A stretch of DNA of 64,000 nt from Macrotis lagotis (lineage: Eukaryota; Chordata; Mammalia; Peramelemorphia; Peramelidae). Shown here one piece after another: positions 42,290 to 53,524 of this stretch. The stretch's first letter is position 1. Each line of letters opens with the position of its first letter. The DNA lies in NCBI RefSeq assembly GCF_037893015.1, contig NC_133665.1, forward strand, positions 193,408,309 to 193,472,308, written 5' to 3'. Position numbers and translations under genes: made by a program. Below the pieces are notes generated by a model. That model saw only the letters and a list, made by a program, of their open reading frames with translations. It ran no database searches and was not told the origin of the DNA.

Positions 42290-42459
42290 GGGCGGCTAGG
42301 TGGCCCAGGGTGGCTAGGTGGCACAGGGGTAGCTAGGTGGCATAGTGGATAAAATACCTAGAGTCAGTAGTACCTGGGTTCAAATCCGGCCTCAGACACT
42401 TAATAATTACCTAGCTGCAAGCCACTTAACCCCATTGCCTTTCAAAAACCTAAAAAAAG
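42290..42459 (+). repeat. tRNA-type marsupial SINE with triplicated 5' head
   Basis: Three successive heads are visible: GGGCGGCTAGGTGGCCCAG (42290-42308), GGTGGCTAGGTGGCACAG (42309-42326) and GGGTAGCTAGGTGGCATAGTGG from 42327, followed by one normal body ('GGGTTCAAATCCGGCC') and tail. The centre lacks 'TGTGGCCTTGGG'. Re-iterated heads imply stuttering or template switching at the end of reverse transcription, or SINE-on-SINE recombination. Confidence 0.9.
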
Positions 42460-42879
42460 AAAATCCAAGGAAGTTTTCTCTCCTGCTGTCAGTCCTTCAT
42501 TCACCTCACAAGAAGACTGAGTCCTGCGAGTGTTAGGAGACTTGTTGCCCCCCACCATTTTATTGAACGTTGGGTTTTAGTGGTTCTCACCAGTACCTTA
42601 GAGCTGGGAGGTACACAATATTCTTTCTCCTGAAGAGAGTCATAGAGGTTTCTCAACACATGGATGTAAAAAAATGATTTTACCTAATTCCTGGATGCAA
42701 AAAATCAAACTTGTTGCCTCCCTGGACTGGGTCTTGGCTGCCCCATGAATCTCTTGAATGCCTCAGTGCTGACTTCTCATTATTGGACAGAAGGCAAGAG
42801 GAAGCTCCATGTCTGGGCCTTTGAATTCCACCCCATGCCCATGCCAAGAGAAGCAACACCTCAGTTTCCCTTCTAAGAA
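42460..42879. other. Unassigned, possibly further CR1-type sequence
   Basis: Sequence up to the clear CR1 start carries no firm signature. Confidence 0.3.
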
Positions 42880-43590
42880 GAGAAACCATGATGACAAAGT
42901 GGGACCAGGCTGTGCCAGACTAACCCCCTTTACTTTTTTGACAGGGTTACTGAGCTGGTAGAGGAGAGATTTGGAGATAGCTTGGATCTTAGCTAAGTTT
43001 TTTGTCCAATATCTGGCTTTCATAGCTTCTAAGGTGAGGTTTGGCCTAGAGAAGATGGAACTCACAAGTGTCAGGCAGTCAAACGCAAGGATTGTGCAGG
43101 ATTCAGTGTCAATGTCAGCTTTGGCAAAAGCTCTTTGGGAATCTTATGAAAATAGCTTTTTCAATACCTTGGATAAAGATATAGCCAGGAAATGTGTCCT
43201 GGTTCCCTGCCCTACTCTTTTCTCTGTGTCACTTGGTTCTTCAAGGAATTAGATGGGCTTAGCCTAGAAAAGACTGTGGGGCCACAATGTTAAGTTCAAG
43301 TATTTAAAGGTTGTCATATGAGGGGGATTAGATTTAGTCTGTTTGGCCCCTGAGAGCAGATCTAGGAGGGGGAGGGGCAAAGAAGTACATTTAGGTTTGA
43401 TTTCAGGAAAAAAATCACATTTAATGTAGCTCAGAAGGAGGGGGGGCCACCTGGAGAGGTGGTGAGCGTCACCATCACTGGAATGATCCCAGCAGAGACT
43501 GGACAACTGAATGTCTGGTCCAAAGGGATTCCTTTGGAGTGAGTTGGCTCCTGGAGTTCTGTGATTCTCTGAGATGTTGGTGATTTTCCT
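42880..43590 (+). repeat. CR1/L3-type LINE 3' part
   Basis: Reverse-transcriptase region: 'GTGCCAGACTAACCCCC', 'TTTTTTGACAGGGTTACTG', 'GAGCTGGTAGAGGAGAG', then 'GATTTAGTCTGTTTGGCCCC', 'GGTGGTGAGCGTCACCATCA', and the CR1 3' end 'GGAGTTCTGTGATTCTC'. CR1 LINEs end in short ATTCTGTGA-type repeats, which this resembles. Old and broken; 43.0-43.24 kb may hold an insertion or divergence. Confidence 0.7.
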
Positions 43591-44119
43591 CCAATTCAAA
43601 AGAACCACCATCTGGTTTGATTAAACCTGAGCCTTGTGATCCAACTTCTTTTTTCGAGGTTAAGTAAGCAGGTAATGGACTATCTGTCCTCCTGTCCCCC
43701 CACCCCGCGCCTACCCCACCTCAGCCCTCTCCCACAATGCCTCGGGCTGCCCAGGCTGTCCAGGTTCTCTTCGGAGGCATTTCTGGGAGTTCTTTCAAAC
43801 GAAAGCAATGAGCAATAGTTGATGATAAAACAAAGGGCAAGTCCAGCCTCTGCTCCAATCTCATCTTCATAAGATCATTTCTTTCTTCGTGCCCGTTCTC
43901 TTGGGGGCCAGATTACTGGGGAGAGGGTCAACAGGTAATCAGCTAAGCTCTTCCCCTGCCCCCTTCGTGTGCACATCACCTTAGAAGACAAATTCATGCA
44001 GTTTAAGATTAAGGCTCCTCTTCCTGGTCAGGCCGGCTTGGACAGGGTCCCCACTGACCCCTCTCTGGTCTGAGTCCTGAGGCCAGGAAGTGACTAGGAT
44101 CAGAGATCTTGTCTTTTCT
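43591..44119. other. Unassigned sequence
   Basis: No recognised repeat or exon. Confidence 0.35.
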
Positions 44120-44265
44120 TCTCCCCATCAACAGTGTTTATTCAGCGCCCGAAGATAGAAAACCTGAAAGCAGCCAGTCCTGCCTTCCCGGAGCTTACAC
44201 TCCTTCCTGCCTGGGCCAGTAAATACAAAGCAGACTCTAGCTATGAAGCACTGTGGGGATTGGGG
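44120..44265 (-). repeat. L2 3' end, antisense
   Basis: 'CAACAGTGTTTATTCAGCGCC', 'AGTCCTGCCTTCCCGGAGC' and 'GGCCAGTAAATACAAAGC' follow the antisense L2 tail order. Confidence 0.55.
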
Positions 44266-44297
44266 AGAGCCTTTTTTTTCTTTTAACTGTCATTCTC

Positions 44298-44454
44298 GGG
44301 CGGCTGGGTGGCACAGTGGATAAAGCACCAGCCCCAGGAGTACCTGGGTTCAAGTCTGGTCTCAGACACTTAATAATGACCTAGCTGTGTGGCCTTGGGC
44401 AAGCCACTTAACCCCGTTTGCCTTGCAAAAACCAAAAACAAAAACCAAAAAACA
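44298..44454 (+). repeat. tRNA-type marsupial SINE, 13-bp duplication, small internal deletion
   Basis: 'GGCGGCTGGGTGGCACAG', 'AAGCACCAGCCCCAGGAGTA' (a few bases of the usual CCTGGAGTCAGG missing), 'GGGTTCAAGTCTGG', A-rich tail. AACTGTCATTCTC at 44285-44297 and 44455-44467. Confidence 0.93.
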
Positions 44455-44724
44455 AACTGTCATTCTCTTCTTCCCTCTTCTCTTCCCTGAGAGGACAACT
44501 CCAAACTTCTCTCGGGTCTTTCCTCTGAAAAAAGTCAATGACCCTCGTTGGCTTCTCTCAGACTCCCCAGTTGAACAGAATCTTGAGATTGCAAGGCCGA
44601 CAAACACTAGACCTACTTTTTTCCTGTCCTCCTTTGAATTTCTTCTTTTAAAGGATGTGTGGAAGAGTGGCCAGGAATTCGATGACCCATGAACTTTGAG
44701 CTGAAAAGGCAAAGGACACATTTG

Positions 44725-44840
44725 GATGGGATTTTAGACATTCTCTAACCCAAGGACATCATTTTACAGGCAAGAAGATGCTCACCATCATCCTTAGGGA
44801 TCAGGCTGGAGTCAAGGGCAAGCCAGAAATCTGGGAGAGA
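44725..44840 (-). repeat. MIR-like fragment, antisense
   Basis: 'CATTTTACAGGCAAGAAGATG' and 'GGGCAAGCCAGAAATC' suggest a MIR complement, weakly. Confidence 0.35.
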
Positions 44841-45655
44841 ACTGCAATATCTGAGCCCATATCAAGGGCAGAGCCACCAACTCCACTTCCAAGCACACGG
44901 GTTCACAAAGCTCAAATTAGGCACATTTATTTATTTTTAAATAAGTAGTTATTTTTAGTGTGATTTTTATTATTCTGTCAGGGATGGCAAATAGGTCCCT
45001 AACAGAGTTCTTAAAAATATCCAAAACCACTGGTGTCCCCCAGGCTCAGTTAATTGATGATCACTGCGGTTCCCATTGGGTGCCATCATGAAACCAGCTC
45101 CGCATCTGTTGAACTCACCTGTCATCTGATCACATCTCTCCCTCCTGTTCTCCAGAAAAGAAATTGTCTTCACCTTGAGAATTCCAGGGAAACTCTAGAA
45201 GGAATTCCTTGGTTTTACTAGTTTAATCTCACTGTCAAAGGAAAAAAAAAAGGAGCTTAATCCAGCAAAACCTACTCTCAGCGAAGATCTTGCCTTTTAA
45301 GTCATCACTGCTCCTCTTTCTAAATGCTCACCAAACATCGTTTGAATAGGTTCTGTCCAGTTCATTGTACATAGATTGCCAATTCCACCCTCTTCCATTT
45401 TCTGAAAATCACTCATCCTTGAGCACTATGGCAACTCTCTTTCCCATTCTCTGAAATCCTGGAACATCTTCCCCATGGTTCTGTGCTCCCATTGTCTTGG
45501 GTTTTGTTTAAACTGGAATGGGTTGGGGGGGGGGGGGCCTGGTTGTTTGAACTCTGAAGGCCACTCGATGACCTTTATTTGTCCTTATCTATCTTCATGC
45601 TCAATTCCCGCTGACCATTTTTGTTCCAGTCATCACCCATGAAGATTGTCCTCAG
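44841..45655. other. Unassigned, includes an AT-rich patch that may be conserved
   Basis: Around 44915-45240 the sequence turns AT-rich and non-repetitive ('TTTATTTTTAAATAAGTAG'), and could be a non-coding conserved element. A 13-bp G run (45525-45537) is notable only as low complexity. Confidence 0.3.
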
Positions 45656-45801
45656 GGGGGGCTAGGTGGCACAGTGGACAGAGCACCAGCTCTGGAGGCA
45701 GAAGGATCTGAGTTCAAATCCGACCTCAGACACTTAATAATTGCCTAGCTGTGTGACCTTGGGCAAGTCACTTTAACCCCATTGCCTTGACAAAAAAAAA
45801 T
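45656..45801 (+). repeat. tRNA-type marsupial SINE
   Basis: 'GGGGGGCTAGGTGGCACAG', 'GAGTTCAAATCCG', 'CTGTGTGACCTTGGGCAAG', poly-A. Imperfect duplication GATTGTCCTCAG / GAATGTTCTCAG. Confidence 0.92.
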
Positions 45802-46070
45802 GAATGTTCTCAGCAGAGAAAGAAGTTAGAAGGAACTCAGGGGGCAGCAGCCCCCAGCTCCCCTTTCTGAGCAGAGCTCCTGCCATGTCTTTGATCTCCT
45901 TCTAGTCTTCCATAGACCCAAAGAACAATTGTTTTGCTGTCTGACTTTCTGGGTGAGCTCCAGATCTCGCTGGACTTGGGGGCTCCTGGCACAGCCTCAA
46001 AGGTCTGAGTCTTGGCTCCCCAACACCCTCTTTGAGCTGTCCCTGCTGTCATCTCTTAGACCCAGGTGTT

Positions 46071-46247
46071 TTGTTTTTCTTTAAGGTTTTTGCAAGGCAA
46101 ATGGGGTTAAGTGGCTTGCCCAAGGCCACACAGCTAGGTAATTATTAAGTGTCTGAGATTGGATTTGAACCCAGGTACTCCTGACTCCAGGGCTGGTGCT
46201 TTATCCACTGCACCACCTAGCTGCCCCAAGACCACCTAGCCGCCCCA
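46071..46247 (-). repeat. tRNA-type marsupial SINE, antisense, with doubled head
   Basis: Full antisense copy whose right edge shows CACCACCTAGCTGCCCC (46211-46227) immediately followed by AAGACCACCTAGCCGCCCC (46228-46246), a second head. Duplication GACCCAGGTGTT / GGCCCAAGTGTT on either side spans both heads, so they arrived together. Confidence 0.9.
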
Positions 46248-46984
46248 GGCCCAAGTGTTCTAAAGCTACTCTGATAGACAAGCACCTGCCATTCTACCTG
46301 AAGCTCAGATTTTAAGAAAAAGTGTCAGGGCTCCAGTTCCAAAGTCAACATGGGTCCTTCCTTCCTGGAACCCATCCCTGCACCCCTTGGATTCAGGGAA
46401 GAGCCCTGGGTTCGATGCCTGGCTGTATCACCTGAGAGCTGGGTGCCGTGAGTGAACCCTCAGTTTTTCTCCCCTATAGGTTGGGATGTTAATGCATGCT
46501 CGACCAGCCTCGAGGGGTCGTGCATAAAGAATGAGATTCAGCTGGGAAGACCTGATTTCAAGTCCTGCCCCTCACTCACACCCGGCTGGAGACCCAGGGC
46601 AGATCCCTTCTGCTCTCAGAGTCGTAGGTGGTTTTTGAAGTCTCTGACTCACAGACCGGGTGGCTACCTGCATTGGTGGTTGGCGTTTCGGTCCTGGATG
46701 CTCTCGGCATCAACCAACTCCAAGGCTGTCCAAAAATGCCAAGCTAGTGGGGTGTGTTATGAAGAGAATACACAAACATAGGGGCCTAAGCTGTCATTAT
46801 TACTGCCCTTTGATCCAGTCAGTGGGAGGGTTGTTTTTTGCCCTTCAAAGACATCCTTCCAGCAGAGAAAATTGCTGCTCTTTTGGCTCCTCCTTGCCAG
46901 GGAAGTCTGCGCTGACCAACAGCAAGGTGCCCAGGGGGCCAGGCCTCAGCCCGGAACCTGGGACTTCCTGCAGAGGCTTCCCAG
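46248..46984. other. Unassigned with a MIR-like piece
   Basis: A diverged MIR copy (46505-46640) is suggested by 'AGACCTGATTTCAAGTCCTG' and 'GACCCAGGGCAGATCCC'. No exon recognised. Confidence 0.35.
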
Positions 46985-47440
46985 CCCACGCTGACGGCTT
47001 GCTTTGCTTCCTTCTCCCGGAGGAGGTGATTTAAGAAGGATCTGGGCATCAGAAAGACCCTCCCCCAGAAGGCGGGGGGTCGAGCTGAGCTGTGAAGGGA
47101 GCTGGAAGACAGAAATGGGGGCAGAATAGCCCAGGCAGGGGGTACGGTCAGAGTCGGGAGATTGAGGGCCACTTTGGGGGAACAGCAGAGGCCAGTGTCA
47201 CTGGGTCATGGAGCTGGCGGGGGGAGGAAGGGGTAAGAGGCTGATGGTCTGCTTGACCCTGGAGTTTACTGAATCTGGGGTGCTGTGGTTGGACCTGGCC
47301 CCCTTCAGGAAGAACATGGTGTCTGAATGGAGGATGGGCTGCTGTGGGGAGAGCCCGGAGATGGGCAGACCCTGGGCAATAAGAGAGAGGAGACAAGGGC
47401 TGGCACTGGGAGAAGTGGGGGAAGCTAAAGTGATGAAGGG
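46985..47440 (-). repeat. L2 LINE, antisense
   Basis: 'GAGCTGAGCTGTGAAGGGAG', 'AGAGGCCAGTGTCACTGGG', 'GACCTGGCCCCCTTCAGG', 'GAATGGAGGATGGGCTGC' and 'CAGACCCTGGGCAATAAG' follow antisense L2 order. Confidence 0.65.
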
Positions 47441-48654
47441 GTGAATTGAGTTAGTATCTCATGGAGGAAGGAGTTGGTTTGTCCCTTCTGGTCCCAGGGG
47501 ACGGCTCAGGTACGGGGGACGGGGCCGACAAAGGGTCAATGGAGGCTGGAGGTCTGGCAATGCCGGACAGAGTGCCCGGAGAGAATGAGGCAGAGGTGGC
47601 TGGGCCCATCTTAGACATTTCAGCAAGACAAAGGGCTTGTCTTTCTCTGCCTCCTCAGGAGCCCCAGGCCCTCACCTGACCAGCATCCCTGGGCCTGTTG
47701 TGCAGAGCATGAGTGCCTGGGGGGGGCCTCAGAAGACAAGGCAATGCAGGGGGGTGTGGTGCAAAGGGTCTGCATCGAAGGGCAGAGGTCCCCCATTTCC
47801 TCCTCAAGCTGGACTTTCTTGCCGGTGCTCATGGGAGGAGCCAGGACCTCCAAGGTGCCCCCATCTCTGGGCTGGGGTCCAAGAACACACACCCGTGCTC
47901 CTTCCCTCTCCAGGCCCTAGACCAGGCTCCAATCTGCTGGATTTTAGATCTCTATCTGTAAAAGGCAAGTATCCCAAAGAATCTGGGGACTCAGCTGGGG
48001 GAAGGAAAGAAAACAAGCACTTATTAAGTGCCTACTGTATGCCAGATACTATGATTCTCACAATGCTGGAGGCAGTTGGCTATGATTATTCCTATCTCAC
48101 AACTGGGGAAACAAGCAGGTGCCTGACTCTGAACTGGGGAGAGCAGCCCCCTAGGGGAAGAGGGACCAGGGCTGAGGTTGGAAAGAGGCCCAAGGACACC
48201 AGGGGCCTTGGCTCTAAGGGTCATTGCTCTGGAAAGCAAATAGGGGGCCAGGAGCCCATATGACGCTGCAGCCTACAGGTCAGGGCTGACCCATCGTCCG
48301 GGAAGCCATGGCCAAGACCAGGCTGTCAGAAGATGAGGAAGAGCTCCCAGAGCAGGACCCAGGCCAACGTCCCCCCACCCCAGGGCCCATCCTCCAGCCA
48401 GGCTGCTGCTCACTGGCCCTGCTGGCTGCTCACAGAGCTCTGTTCCTCCCAGCCCAATTCTTCTCCCTTCTTTCTTATGGGTGTTCACACTGAGGCCCCA
48501 GGCAGGCTCCCTCCCCAGTCCTCAGAACAAGAAGCAAAAATTCAGACAGAAAAAAATCTTTTTAAGCATTTATGACCAAGAACCCCCCTCCAACTGTCCC
48601 CGTATTGTCATCTCCCCAACTTTGTGTCTTTGCACAATCTACCGGATCCATAGT
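47441..48654. other. Unassigned with an antisense MIR core
   Basis: A MIR complement lies at 48005-48125 ('AAGCACTTATTAAGTGCC', 'ATGCCAGATACTATGATTC', 'CTATCTCACAACTGGGG'). The 208-codon plus-strand frame through here (47637-48263) has no recognisable domain and overlaps that repeat. Confidence 0.4.
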
Positions 48655-48990
48655 ACTGGGTCCCATCCCAAACAAAAAGGATTTTTAGCTTCTTTCAAGG
48701 CTCAATTCAGGCACCTTGCCCTCGCTTGAGCCTTCCTTCCCAACCCCCCATCAAACGGGAGTTCTCACTCCGTCCTCAAATTATCTTGTATTCACTTATT
48801 CATTAGAATATCATTCTTGTATTGTGCCAGCTTAGTACAGTTCCTAATGTATATACAGTAGATGCTTAATATACGCATGTTCCCTGCATTTTCTTAGTTG
48901 AATGCCAAGTCCTTGAAGACAAGGACTCTTTCCTTTGAGGCGTAGCACAAATCTTGGAGAGGAGTAGGGCCTTTAAAAATGTTATCCATC
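48655..48990 (+). repeat. L2 3' region
   Basis: 'CTTTCAAGGCTCAATTCAGG', 'GCACCTTGCCCTCGC', 'TTATCTTGTATTCACTTATT', 'TTGAATGCCAAGTCCTTGAA' and 'GACAAGGACTCTTTCC' in L2 order, with an inserted duplicate-like tail motif near 48830-48870. Confidence 0.7.
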
Positions 48991-50214
48991 TGAACTGTCA
49001 ATGAGCCAGTGGCAGATGGGAAGAGGCAGTAGGAAGAGCCTGCCCTTGAGGTCGGAAGCCTGGGCTCAGTCCACTTACCTCCTTCAGGACTGGCTCACGT
49101 CTCTTTAGCTGGTCTACCAGGTAGACCATCTAAGCTTTAAATCATTCTAGATAAGCTCTTCCTGAGGAATTCCAGGTTCAAATCCTGTGCATCCCAGCTG
49201 TGTGACTGTGATCAAGTCTAGCTGTCTCATCTATCAAATGAGGTTACAATAGCCCCAAAGGAGCCTATGTTGGGAGCTGGGACCTTAGACATCACTGATG
49301 GGAAGCAAGGCCCAGGGAGGCCATGCACGGGGGGAGCCAAGACTTGGGAGCATGTGTTTCCTGGCTCCTGGTCACTTTTCAAGCTTCTTGGCTCTCACAT
49401 CCCCAGAGTGACCTGCACGTGCATCCGGAGAGTCCGGAAGCTCCTCTGGCTATGGCAGCCTTGCAGAAACTTTCTCCCTCTTCCCAACCTTCTCTAAAAA
49501 TGTCCATGCTTCATGTTCAAACCCATCGGGCCCTTGCCAGCCAATCTCCTGTGCCACAGGAACCAGGCACATGGGCCTGAGCAAGAACCTGCCCTGCCTC
49601 CCACCTCCAACCCATGCCTCCTCACCAGGCTCAACAAGCAACCCTGGGGTAGAGATGCCAACAGGCCAAAGGGTCTTCTACGCCCATCTCTGCCATGGCC
49701 TAAAGACCACTACTCCAAGGTTCCAGGGGCCTGGGGAGGGGGCAAGAAAGGGTAAGGCCTTGATGTTCTTTTACAGAAGTTTGTTTTCCAAAGAAGGGGC
49801 TCTTTCCTTAAACATTTCTAACCTCTCTGTCCCTCATGAGAATCCCCAAAGCCCTAGGATAGATATATTGCAACCCCACTACCTACCTTCCTCTCTATGG
49901 ATACACACACATTTTCCTTAGATAAGCAAAAGCTCTCTTCTTGGATATTGGCCAAGCAGCATTCCAGGAGTCAAGTTTCTGTCATTTGTTTGACCTCCTC
50001 CAAGTGGTATTTCCATTCTGGTTCACATAGGTTCATGCTTTGTTGGTGGAGTTGCTGGCCTGCAGATCAAAGGCTCTTGTGGCCTTAGCTGAGTGAGTAG
50101 AGAGCCTTCATTGAGGAGGCCCCACATCTTCTGTCCTGCACAGACTATCTGGGTAGTGGTCAGTCCCAAGGTCAGACTGCAGCAAAGAGTGTAGCTTAGC
50201 AGGAAGCAAAAAAT
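48991..50214. other. Unassigned sequence
   Basis: A weak MIR copy lies at 49140-49260 ('CAGGTTCAAATCCTGTGC', 'AGCTGTGTGACTGTGATC'). The rest carries no recognised repeat or exon. Confidence 0.35.
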
Positions 50215-51008
50215 GGTTCAATAGGTCTGGAAACAACTTGGAATTTTTCAAGGAAAAAATGATTAAATTGCTCATATTCCATGACCCAACACAACTGTTC
50301 CTATCACACACCCCAAGAAATTCAAAGAGCCCAGTCTGTACAAAAATAAATCACAGCAGTGTTCTTTCCTACAATAAAAACCTGAAAACAGAGTGGGTGC
50401 CCAGCACCTAAGGGAGAGCTGAACAAATTGTGGTGAATGAAAGTGATGGAATATTACTAGGTTAAAATAGGTGCGATTCAGAGAAACTCGGGAAGACTTG
50501 TATGCAGTGACAGAAAGGGAAAGGAAAACCAGGAGAACTATATACACAGCATCGGCAACACTTGGAACAGTTTAATTCTGATGAATTCTCTGTCCTAGAG
50601 AACTGATAATGAAACACTTTCCTTCTCTCACTGCAAATGAGAGTTGGGGAGCTGGGGGACTACAAATGAGGCATGTGGTATCCTCAATAAGAGTATACTA
50701 GGTCAGTTGGTTTGGTTTTAATGTTTTTGTGGGGGGGGTTATTTTATTTTTTTATTTTTTGCAGGGCAAATAGGGTCAAGTGACTTGCCCAAGGCCACAC
50801 AGCTAGGTCATTATTAAGTGTCTGAGACCAGACTTGAACCCAGGTACTCCTGGGGCTGGTGCTCTCTCCACTGTGCCACCTAGCTGCCCCTGCACCACTT
50901 AGCTGCCCCTTGTGGTGTTTTTTTGGTATCAGTTTTGATGACAGTAGCTAAATGGAAATGATGACAGAATAAAAATAAAAGAAAATAAAACATTAAAAAG
51001 ATTTTTTG
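50215..51008 (+). repeat. L1 3' end (a different L1 subfamily), split by a SINE
   Basis: 'GAATTTTTCAAGGAAAAAATG', 'GGGTGCCCAGCACCTAAGGG', 'GAGCTGAACAAATTGTGG', 'GATGGAATATTACTAGG' and an A-rich tail at 50960-51010. ORF2 C-terminal order; broken by stops. Confidence 0.75.
50737..50909 (-). repeat. tRNA-type marsupial SINE, antisense, with doubled head
   Basis: Antisense copy ('GGGCAAATAGGGTCAAGTG', 'GGCCACACAGCTAGGTC', 'GACTTGAACCCAGGTAC'). Its right edge repeats the head: GTGCCACCTAGCTGCCCC (50873-50890) then TGCACCACTTAGCTGCCCC (50891-50909). The 'GACTCCAG' segment before the head is deleted. Confidence 0.9.
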
Positions 51009-51544
51009 TAAGGAAATTCAAAGAAACTTTAGTACTCTCTGTATTCTAGAGGAGTTCCTTTGTTCAACCCCTACTCTCAGACCCTGGGGTGAACTCAGAA
51101 CCAAGAAGACCCAAGATCTAACTTGGAAATGTGGGTAGATGGGAACTACTGTGGTGCAGAACTTTCCTAGAGCTCCCCCCACCCCACCCGCCGGGAGATT
51201 TTTTCCTGATGGCTGTTGGAGGAGAGAATCCCAAAACCACCCATATTTGGACAGATTCCTAGGATTGTTTAGGAGAATGAGGAGTTCAGGACATCCAAAG
51301 ACCAAGATATGCTTATTGGCAGAAACACAAAGCCGGGGTGGGGGGAGCGGCAGGGAAGGGGGTAAAGGGCCCTTTGCCTCACTGCATACTTTGTACCACA
51401 AAGGGCCAGCTCACCAGGATGTTTAGATGTCCCTTGGTGAAGTTGGAATGCCCTCCAATCTTGTCCAAAACACTTCAAGAGGGCGTCGCCATCCTCTTAG
51501 GCACTCAGGCCCAGACCCCTAGATATCATTCTTAGTTCTTCTCT
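51009..51544. other. Unassigned sequence
   Basis: No element or exon recognised. Confidence 0.35.
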
Positions 51545-51960
51545 CTTTCTCACCCCCCCACAATCCTCTATCAAAGCTGTTTTATTTCCTCAAAGGCTCC
51601 CACATGCATTCCCTTCTCTCCGCTCCCATACCCACCCTGAGTTCAGGCCATCCTCATCTCTCATCTGGTCCATTGCTATAGCGTCCTACTGGCCAGCCAT
51701 CCTCCATTCGGCTGCCAGATCTCTCCAGCACAGGTCTCTGTCCAGACCCTGTCGGTCACTCCTTATTGCTTCCCAAACAGATAGATAGTTCTCTGGAATT
51801 TACAACCCCAGTATAACTCTAGTCTACCCTTCCAGGACAGTAGCAGCTGGCTACCTGCATCACCAGCCCACCCACCTCCAGGTCCTGCACTCATACTCCT
51901 CAAATTCTCTTGGCGTGACTTCTTGGGACTAAATAGCATCCCCACTGTAATCATTGCTGG
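51545..51960 (+). repeat. L2 LINE fragment
   Basis: 'CATCTGGTCCATTGCTATAG', 'CTACTGGCCAGCCATCC', 'TCGGTCACTCCTTATTGC' and 'AGTCTACCCTTCCAGGACAG' match the L2 ORF2-end region in order. Confidence 0.65.
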
Positions 51961-53524
51961 CTCCTCGAGGGCAGAATCTTGAGACTCCCAGGACTGGTGG
52001 TTTCTCAATTAAACTGCTGGTTTAAATTGAATTGCCAAGTAGAGAAATTGCTGCCCCTCTAGAAAGTAGAAGGGAAAGACTCCGTGGTCTGCACCCCAAC
52101 AGACCAGTCCTCTCCACTTGGCATAAGATCCACATGGGACATTTGCTTTAGAGAGATATTGGAAGGTAGCTTCTACCTAGGAAGGCTGGTGGAGAGGGCT
52201 GGCCTTAGACCTGTCTGCAAGGGTAGACTTGGATGTAGCAACTCCATGGCCTTAGAAAGGCCAGGTTAGTTTTCAGAGGATTCTGACACTGCCGCCTCCT
52301 TCTGCCATACGTCACCTCTGCCTCGATGATGATCAGGAACCCTAGTGTGCAAGCTAATGGGCCACAGTCTCCTCCTGGGAGCTGCAGCATCATTAATTTA
52401 GGGAGCTCCTTGGTGTGGAAAGGCCATCCACCAGGGTCGATGCCACCTTCTCCCAGGGACACAGGATGCCCAGTGAACTCTCTCAGGGTCACAGAGCTAG
52501 GATGGATCAGGACTAGAACCCAGCTCAACTAGACTCTAAGGCCAGCCCTCTGCACTGCCTGGCACGGCATCATCATAAGTCGAAGGCACACAGTGGAGTC
52601 TCAGTGATTCTCCTCACGGCTTTCTGGGCTCCCACCTCCTGTTCTCAGTAGCAGCTAGAGTCAGAGATAGTAGCTGTACTTAAAAACATCCCACTCTCTC
52701 TCTAAATACATTATTTGTGAAAATCAGGCCAAAATGAGGGGTTTGGAGGGTAGTATTGATAGCTATAGCTATAGAGATAGAGAGAGAGAGAGAGAGACAG
52801 AGATACAGAGAGACAGAGAGAGACAGAGACAGAGAGAGATAGAGATAAGAGATTAGAGATAGAGATAGAGAGATGATAGAGATAGATAGAGATAGAGAGA
52901 GAGAGAGAGACACAGAGACAGAGACAGAGATAGAGATAGAAATAGAGATAAGAGATTAGAGATAGAGATAGAGATGATAGAGATAGAGATTAGAGATAGA
53001 GATAAAAAGATAGAGACAGAGACAGAGACAGAGATAGAGATAGAGATAGAGATAGATAGAGATATGGGAGCACATGACTCATTCCTATTTCAGCTTTCAT
53101 GTAGCTGGAAGCAGGGCTGCCACCATCTCCACAGATCTTCCCAACAGTCATGTTAGGACCTTGGCAAGGAAGGCTTCATTTGGGAAAAAAGAGGCATTTC
53201 CAGGGAGCTGTGGGGAAAATGTGTTGGGATCTGGGCCCATAGGAAGCTTGCTCTTTCAAAGGTATCCTGGAACAGAATCTTCTAGGAAGTAAAGACTCTC
53301 CATCTGGATTTCCATAGGCTAACTCTGTCACAGGAATGGACTGTATGTCTCTTGGACCTATCCATGGATCTGTAATTCAATCATGCAGCCTTGGTAACCC
53401 TCAGCCCAAACTGCCCCTTAAGGGACTCCTGTTCCCATCATCCTAACCAATCTCATCAAGGGGTCATCATCCTCCAGCCTCTTCATGCCACAGGACTAAC
53501 TCTCTCCAGGGACTAATTTATTAA
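51961..53524. other. Unassigned with an antisense MIR piece and a GA/GATA tract
   Basis: 52440-52565 reads as an antisense MIR ('AGGGTCACAGAGCTAGG', 'GATCAGGACTAGAACCCAGC'). The tract at 52757-53065 is listed apart. No exon recognised. Confidence 0.4.
52757..53065. repeat. GA/GATA/GACA microsatellite
   Basis: About 310 bp of purine-rich tetranucleotide variants, including 'GATAGAGATAGAG' and 'ACAGAGACAGAG' blocks that repeat at a larger scale (about 110 bp). Confidence 0.95.

Noticed and set aside
47637-48263. 208-codon plus-strand frame
   Set aside because: Overlaps an antisense MIR core and shows no domain.
52757-53065. Regular spaced repeats suggestive of a CRISPR-like array
   Set aside because: Purine tetranucleotide microsatellite without unique spacers; the genome is vertebrate.
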